In this document: in pieces, positions 59,261 through 64,000 of the stretch
How positions within the stretch are numbered: the stretch's first letter is position 1
How the letters are laid out: each line of letters starts with the position of its first letter
From: Lysobacter sp. Root76
GTDB lineage: Bacteria > Pseudomonadota > Gammaproteobacteria > Xanthomonadales > Xanthomonadaceae
Direction of reading: 5' to 3'
Assembly (NCBI RefSeq): GCF_001428685.1
Contig: NZ_LMIK01000001.1
Location: 316,455 to 380,454, forward strand
Length of the DNA: 64,000 nucleotides
Program-made: the position numbers and the translations under genes
Notes under the pieces: model-generated
Told to the model about the DNA's origin: nothing
Database searches by the model: none
The model's input: only the letters and a program-made list of their open reading frames with translations

Positions 59261-59908
59261 TCAGTCGTCCGGATCGAAACGAATCGCTTTTCGCACCCGC
59301 TCGCCGTCGAAACCGCGGCGTATCAGGAAGTCGGCGGCCTTGCGGCGCAGGGCCAAATCCTCGCTTCCGGCCTCGCCGGACAGCCCTGCGAACCTACGCC
59401 GGACCAGGTCGCGGGCGTTCTCCAGCCAGTCGCCTTGGTAGCTGTCCAGCGCCCGGGCGATGGCCTCGGAGTCCAGGCCGTGGGTGGCGAGTTCGGCACG
59501 CAGCCGGATCGGGCCGTAGCCGCTGCCGGCGCGGCTGCGGACCAGGCTTTCGGCGAAACGGGCATCGTCCTGCCAGCCCAGACCGGACAAGGTCTCGACG
59601 GCGGTCTCGACCTCGGCGGCGTCCATGCCGCGCGAGGTGAGTTTTCGCTGCAACTCCTTCCTGGAGTGCTCGCGCCGGGTCAGCAGACCCAGTGCGCGTT
59701 GGGTGGCGCTTTGTTCGCGCATGCCGCGGCGGCGGCGTCCGCCACGGCCGTTTTCGGGGCTGGCGTCTTGGGGGCTGGCTTCTTCGGGACTGCCGTCGTT
59801 GGGACGGTCGCCCTCAGGAAGGTCGCCCTCAGGGCGGCCGCCATCGGTCCGGCCGGCTTCGATGGAGCCGGAATCCAGCTCCAAACCCTGCGGCTTTGCC
59901 TCACGCAT
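59261..59908 (-). CDS. recX: RecX, regulator of RecA, with long N-terminal extension
   Basis: Modulates RecA filaments. The three-helix RecX repeats are in residues about 63-215: [40 protein letters not shown] and [14 protein letters not shown]. The first 62 residues are low complexity ([26 protein letters not shown], then GGRRRRG) and are not part of the family. Internal ATG 59722 ([12 protein letters not shown]) would give 153 residues, the usual RecX size. ATG 59908 is the longer choice, so the start is uncertain. It follows recA after 54 bases. Confidence 0.9.
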   Translation of the reverse strand: MREAKPQGLELDSGSIEAGRTDGGRPEGDLPEGDRPNDGSPEEASPQDASPENGRGGRRRRGMREQSATQRALGLLTRREHSRKELQRKLTSRGMDAAEVETAVETLSGLGWQDDARFAESLVRSRAGSGYGPIRLRAELATHGLDSEAIARALDSYQGDWLENARDLVRRRFAGLSGEAGSEDLALRRKAADFLIRRGFDGERVRKAIRFDPDD

Positions 59909-59962
59909 GCCCGGCTGCCCTCGCTAGCGCCTTGCGTCGACGGCAACCGCCGACGCGTGGCC

Positions 59963-61000
<1,038 letters not shown>

Positions 61001-61210
61001 CGTGATGTCCTTAAGTAAGTCGTGTCGTGTTGGTAGGCAATCTAGAGGACGCGGATCGCACGGACTGAGACCGGCGCGCCTTCGATGAAAATTTATTCCG
61101 GCGGGCCGGGCCGGCGCAGTCGGGAGAACGCCGGCCGGGCTGTCGGATTTTCCCCCGCGCGGCGGTCGGAAGCGGCGGCGCGGCGGCGGCGGTCGTTCAT
61201 TGCGCGGCGC

Positions 61211-61861
61211 TCAGCGGTTCGGCCGGACCAGGCCGCAGTACAGGCCTTCGATCGCGAAGTCCTGATCGGGCTGGACCTCGATCGGGGCGAAATCGGGGTT
61301 GCGCGGCAGCAGGCGGATGCGGTCCTTGCCGATCTTCAGCAGCTTGACGGTGATCTCGTCGTCGATGCGCGCGACCACGATCTGGCCCGAGCGCGCGTCG
61401 CCGGTACGGTGTACGCCGATCAGGTCGCCGTCGAAGATGCCTTCGTCGCGCATCGAGTCGCCCTTGACCTTGAGCATGTAGTCCGGCGACGGGAAGAACA
61501 TGTTGCGGTCGAGCAGCACGTAATCGTCGGCCTCGATCTGGGCACCGGAGCCGATCGGCAGGCCGGCCGCGACCCGGCCCAGCACCGGCAGGCGCAGGGC
61601 GTCGTCGTTGGCGGCAGCGGGTAAGGCCAGCCGGCCCTGCTGCGACGGCGGCGGCTGCAGCACGCGGATGCCGCGCGCGCGTCCCGGGGTGCGTTCGATC
61701 GCCCCGGCGGCCTCGAGCGCCTCCAGGTGGTATTGGGCCGCGCGCACGCCCTTGAAGCCGAAGGCCTTGGCGATCTCGGCCTGCGACGGCGGCAGTCCCT
61801 CGGCTTCGATCCGTTCCGCGATCAACTCGAGGATGGCTTGCTGGGTATCGGTCAGGTCCAT
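61211..61861 (-). CDS. lexA: LexA repressor
   Basis: SOS repressor of 216 residues. The winged-helix N-terminus MDLTDTQQAILELIAERI precedes a Xanthomonad-type recognition helix. The cleavage site is A99-G100 (RVAAGLP). The catalytic pair is S136 (KGDSMRDEG) and K173 (ITVKLLK). ATG 61861 lies 2 bases from the LexA box and has no Shine-Dalgarno; the frame continues upstream only through the box itself. Confidence 0.95.
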   Translation of the reverse strand: MDLTDTQQAILELIAERIEAEGLPPSQAEIAKAFGFKGVRAAQYHLEALEAAGAIERTPGRARGIRVLQPPPSQQGRLALPAAANDDALRLPVLGRVAAGLPIGSGAQIEADDYVLLDRNMFFPSPDYMLKVKGDSMRDEGIFDGDLIGVHRTGDARSGQIVVARIDDEITVKLLKIGKDRIRLLPRNPDFAPIEVQPDQDFAIEGLYCGLVRPNR

Positions 61862-61863
61862 GG

Positions 61864-61882
61864 TTAGTAGTATTACCACTAA
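61864..61882 (-). promoter_or_regulatory. LexA box overlapping the lexA -10
   Basis: Minus strand: TTAGTGGTAATACTACTAA, an exact TTAG-N6-TACTA, the form described for Xylella/Xanthomonas LexA. The two halves are nearly symmetric. It covers the -10 TAATAC and ends 2 bases before the lexA start codon. Confidence 0.88.
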
Positions 61883-61898
61883 CAAACGGCCGCAGCAA
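61870..61898 (-). promoter_or_regulatory. lexA promoter
   Basis: Minus strand: TTGCTG (61898-61893), 17-base spacer, TAATAC (61875-61870). The A of the ATG is the ninth base after the -10, about where transcription should begin. Confidence 0.75.
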
Positions 61899-61919
61899 CA
61901 CCGTCTCCCCGGATTTTAT

Positions 61920-61936
61920 TTGACTTAGTCAACTAA
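61920..61936 (+). promoter_or_regulatory. Candidate MarR-type operator
   Basis: Two overlapping palindromes, TTGAC-TTA-GTCAA and TTAGT-CA-ACTAA, about 40 bases before the MarR-GNAT start and in the lexA-divergent region. A likely autoregulation site. Confidence 0.5.
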
Positions 61937-61975
61937 CCATCCGAGGCTGGTGCCCTGCCCGCTGGAGCGCCCGCC

Positions 61976-62917
61976 ATGACCGCCGATATCGCGACCGCCG
62001 AAGTCGATGCCGTCCGCGCCTTCAACCGCTTCTATACCCGCCGCATCGGCGTGCTGCAGGAAGACCTGCTCGACAGCAAGTTCCCACTGACCCAGGCGCG
62101 GGTGCTGTTCGAACTGGCGCAGCGCGAGCCGGTCGCGGCGCGCGCGATCGGCGATGCGCTGGGATTGGATCCGGGCTATCTGAGCCGGATCCTGCAGGGC
62201 TTCGCCGACGCCGGGCTGATCGAGAGGACGCGCTCGGAGGAAGACGCGCGCAGCTTCGTGCTGACCCTGTCGGCGCAAGGCCGCGAGGCTTTCGGCGGGC
62301 TCGACCGCAGCTCGCACCAGGCCACCGCGGCGATGCTCGCGGCGCTGTCGCCGCTGCAACGCGAGCGCCTGTTGCGCGCGATCGGCGAGGCCGAGCTGGC
62401 GCTGTCGCCGCAAACCGTGCCGGAAGCGCAGCGGGTCGTGCTGCGTGGGCACCGGATCGGCGACATCGGCTGGGCGATCGAACGCCACGGCCGGCTCTAC
62501 GCCGACGAATACGGCTGGAACGGGGATTTCGAGGCCCTGGTCGCGACCCTGTTCGCGCGCTTCGCCAGCAGCCACGATCCGTGGCGCGAGCGTTGCTGGA
62601 TCGCCGAGCTCGACGGCGAGCGCATCGGCTGCGTGTTCGTGATCCGCAACGCCGACGATCCCGACGCGGCGCAGCTGCGTTGCCTCTTGGTCGATCCGCG
62701 CGCGCGCGGCCTCGGCGTGGGCCGGCGCCTGGTCGAAGCCTGCCTGGCGTTCGCGCGCGAGGCCGGCTACCGGCGCATGCTGTTGTGGACCAACGACATC
62801 CTGAGTTCGGCGCGGCACATCTACGAGCGCTGCGGCTTCGTACTGACCGAGGAGGAGCGCCACCACAGTTTCGGCCACGACCTGGTCGGACAGGTGTGGA
62901 AGCTCGAGCTGGATTGA
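61976..62917 (+). CDS. MarR-family regulator fused to a GNAT acetyltransferase
   Basis: 313 residues. Residues about 1-140 form a MarR winged helix (FPLTQARVLFELAQREPV, GLDPGYLSRILQGFADAGLIERTRSEEDARS). Residues about 155-313 are a GNAT domain with the acetyl-CoA loop ARGLGVGRRLVEAC and YERCGFVLTEEE. Such fusions are common; the acetyl acceptor is unknown. It interrupts the usual close spacing of pncC and lexA in this family and is transcribed opposite to both. Confidence 0.9.
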   Translation: MTADIATAEVDAVRAFNRFYTRRIGVLQEDLLDSKFPLTQARVLFELAQREPVAARAIGDALGLDPGYLSRILQGFADAGLIERTRSEEDARSFVLTLSAQGREAFGGLDRSSHQATAAMLAALSPLQRERLLRAIGEAELALSPQTVPEAQRVVLRGHRIGDIGWAIERHGRLYADEYGWNGDFEALVATLFARFASSHDPWRERCWIAELDGERIGCVFVIRNADDPDAAQLRCLLVDPRARGLGVGRRLVEACLAFAREAGYRRMLLWTNDILSSARHIYERCGFVLTEEERHHSFGHDLVGQVWKLELD

Positions 62918-62962
62918 ATCCCCGCGCCGGGGCGGGCGAGCGTCCCTGCGCGACTGCGAAGC

Positions 62963-63460
62963 TCAGACCGCCAGCGCCAGCATGCCCTGCAAGGCCGCCG
63001 CGACGGTCTGCCGGCGCACCGCCTCGCGGTCGCCGGCGAAATGGAAGACCTCGGCCTGGGGGTAACCGCCGCGGCGTTTCCAGGCGATCCAGACCGTGCC
63101 GACCGGCTTGTCCTCGGTGCCGCCGCCGGGACCGGCGATGCCGGTGACCGCGACCGCCAAGGTGGCGCCGGTGTTGGCCAAGGCGCCGGAGACCATTTCG
63201 ATGACGGTCTCGCGGCTGACGGCGCCGAACTGCTCCAGGGTCTGCGGGCGCACGCTCAGCAGCGACTGCTTGGCTTCGTAGCTGTAGGCGGCCATGCCGC
63301 ATTCGAACCAGCCGGAGGAGCCGGCGATGTCGGTCAGGGTCTTGGCGATCCAGCCGCCGGTGCAGCTTTCGGCGGTGACCAGCATGTGGTGGTGGCTGCG
63401 GGCGGCCTCGCCGACCTGTTCGGCAAGGCGTTGCAGGGCGGCATCGGAGACGTCGGTCAT
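62963..63460 (-). CDS. pncC: Nicotinamide-nucleotide amidohydrolase PncC (CinA C-terminal family)
   Basis: Deamidates nicotinamide mononucleotide in NAD recycling, 165 residues. VTAESCTGGWIAKTLTDIAGSSGWF and GIAGPGGGTEDKPVGTVWIAW are the family marks. It is the single-domain form without the CinA N-terminal part. The gene order toward lexA and recA is conserved in gammaproteobacteria. Confidence 0.93.
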   Translation of the reverse strand: MTDVSDAALQRLAEQVGEAARSHHHMLVTAESCTGGWIAKTLTDIAGSSGWFECGMAAYSYEAKQSLLSVRPQTLEQFGAVSRETVIEMVSGALANTGATLAVAVTGIAGPGGGTEDKPVGTVWIAWKRRGGYPQAEVFHFAGDREAVRRQTVAAALQGMLALAV

Positions 63461-63633
63461 GCGCGCACTATAACGGCCCGCCGCGCTTGCGCTTTGCGGG
63501 ATCGGGCAACGCTGGGGTGACGCCGGTGGAACGGCGGGCGGACCAGGTTCGGCCCGACCGAACCGTCGGATCGAAGCCAGGTGCCGCTTCCTGTGGGAGC
63601 GGCGTAAGCCGCAACTGCGATGCAGCCGGGCCC

Positions 63634-63763
63634 GCGATCGCGGCTTACGCCGCTCCCACAGTGAGCGTCGTTCTGCCTTGGGGTAGGAGCGGCGTCAGCC
63701 GCGACCTGCTAGAGCCAGTGCGGCGACGCGGTCGCGACTTACGTCGCTCCTACCCCAAAGCGG
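63634..63763 (+). repeat. 130-base direct repeat, copy 1
   Basis: Starts GCGATCGCGGCTTACGCCGC and ends ACCCCAAAGCGG. It is nearly the same as 63870-63999, with scattered single-base differences around 63710-63732. Each copy contains half of one palindrome pair and a whole GTAGGAGCGGCG/CGTCGCTCCTAC pair. Confidence 0.88.
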
Positions 63764-63869
63764 ATTTGCCCCGAGGGGTTCGGCTTCCAGATAGGTTTTG
63801 TCTTCGGGCGCCGAATCGTCGCCGTCCGCAGGAGCATGTGAGTCGCGATTCCGGCGTTGCCGAAGTGGT

Positions 63870-63999
63870 GCGATCGCGGCTTACGCCGCTCCCACAATGA
63901 GCGTCGTTCTGCCTTGGGGTAGGAGCGGCGTCAGCCGCGACCTGCGAGCGCCAGCGCGGCAGCGCAGTCGCGACTTACGTCGCTCCTACCCCAAAGCGG
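63870..63999 (+). repeat. 130-base direct repeat, copy 2
   Basis: Same length and limits as copy 1, offset by 236 bases. The window ends here, so more copies may follow. Confidence 0.88.
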
Positions 64000-64000
64000 G

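Larger units (their letters stand above)
63461..64000. repeat. Repeat field at the right end
   Basis: No gene is supported in these 540 bases. There are at least six REP-like copies in both orientations (for example TGTGGGAGCGGCGTAAGCC from about 63593), including a variant GTAGGAGCGGCGTCAGCCGC paired with CGACTTACGTCGCTCCTACC. A 130-base block is duplicated (see separate entry). Confidence 0.8.

Noticed and set aside
61001..61210. A LexA box or attenuator between lexA and recA
   Set aside because: No TTAG-N6-TACTA, and the GC-rich inverted sequence has no T-run.
63487..63900. A 137-codon open frame near the right end
   Set aside because: It is made of REP-like repeats and has no start signal or domain.

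Overview
The window is 64 kb of high-GC gammaproteobacterial chromosome and reads as housekeeping DNA of a Xanthomonadaceae member, most likely Lysobacter or a close relative. The reasons are the lexA-recA-recX-alaS-csrA gene order with a TTAG-N6-TACTA LexA box, very large TonB-dependent receptors of the Xanthomonas type, a soluble RnfB-like protein beside metG, and many copies of a short palindromic intergenic repeat (TGTGGGAGCGGCGTAAGCC and its reverse complement). No phage, insertion sequence, CRISPR array or plasmid function was found.

Layout. 1-9.5 kb: the 5' part of rimO (minus), then a plus-strand run of a dienelactone hydrolase, a HIT protein, pxpB, pxpC, a DUF885 peptidase lipoprotein, a 60-residue membrane protein, pxpA, a DUF969/DUF979 transporter pair and pcp. 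This looks like a complete pyroglutamate (5-oxoproline) salvage module. 9.6-12 kb: a small secreted protein, dcd and mrp/apbC. 12.4-18.6 kb: two tandem paralogous TonB-dependent receptors, each with its own hairpin terminator and with a matching upstream motif. 18.7-22 kb: a DUF2147 protein, metG and an rnfB-like gene. 22-29.9 kb (minus): nnr-tsaE-amiC-mutL, the classical cell-wall/tRNA/repair cluster, followed by DUF1684 and TraB/GumN proteins. 29.9-31 kb: queG. 31.5-37.4 kb (minus): pcnB-folK-panB-panC-panD-pgi. 37.4-42.3 kb: tRNA-Glu, a 7Fe ferredoxin, dapA with a BamC-like lipoprotein (minus), then gcvR-bcp-phoH. 42.4-46 kb: a secreted protein of unknown function, a small XRE regulator, thiD and an alpha/beta hydrolase. 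46.1-55.1 kb: a TorF-type porin followed by kdpF-A-B-C-D-E, the high-affinity potassium system. 55.7-63.5 kb (mostly minus): tRNA-Arg, tRNA-Ser, csrA, alaS, recX, recA, lexA, a divergent MarR-GNAT fusion, and pncC. The window ends in a dense repeat field.

The most interesting points are regulatory. A direct repeat upstream of the porin-kdp operon closely resembles the E. coli KdpE site in sequence and in its 11-bp period. The lexA promoter has its -10 inside the LexA box and its expected transcription start at the ATG, which suggests a leaderless mRNA. The two receptor genes share a 23-bp element at nearly the same distance from the start codon. The pyroglutamate module, the endonuclease-type MutL, and several repeat arrays built from the same palindrome are also worth attention.
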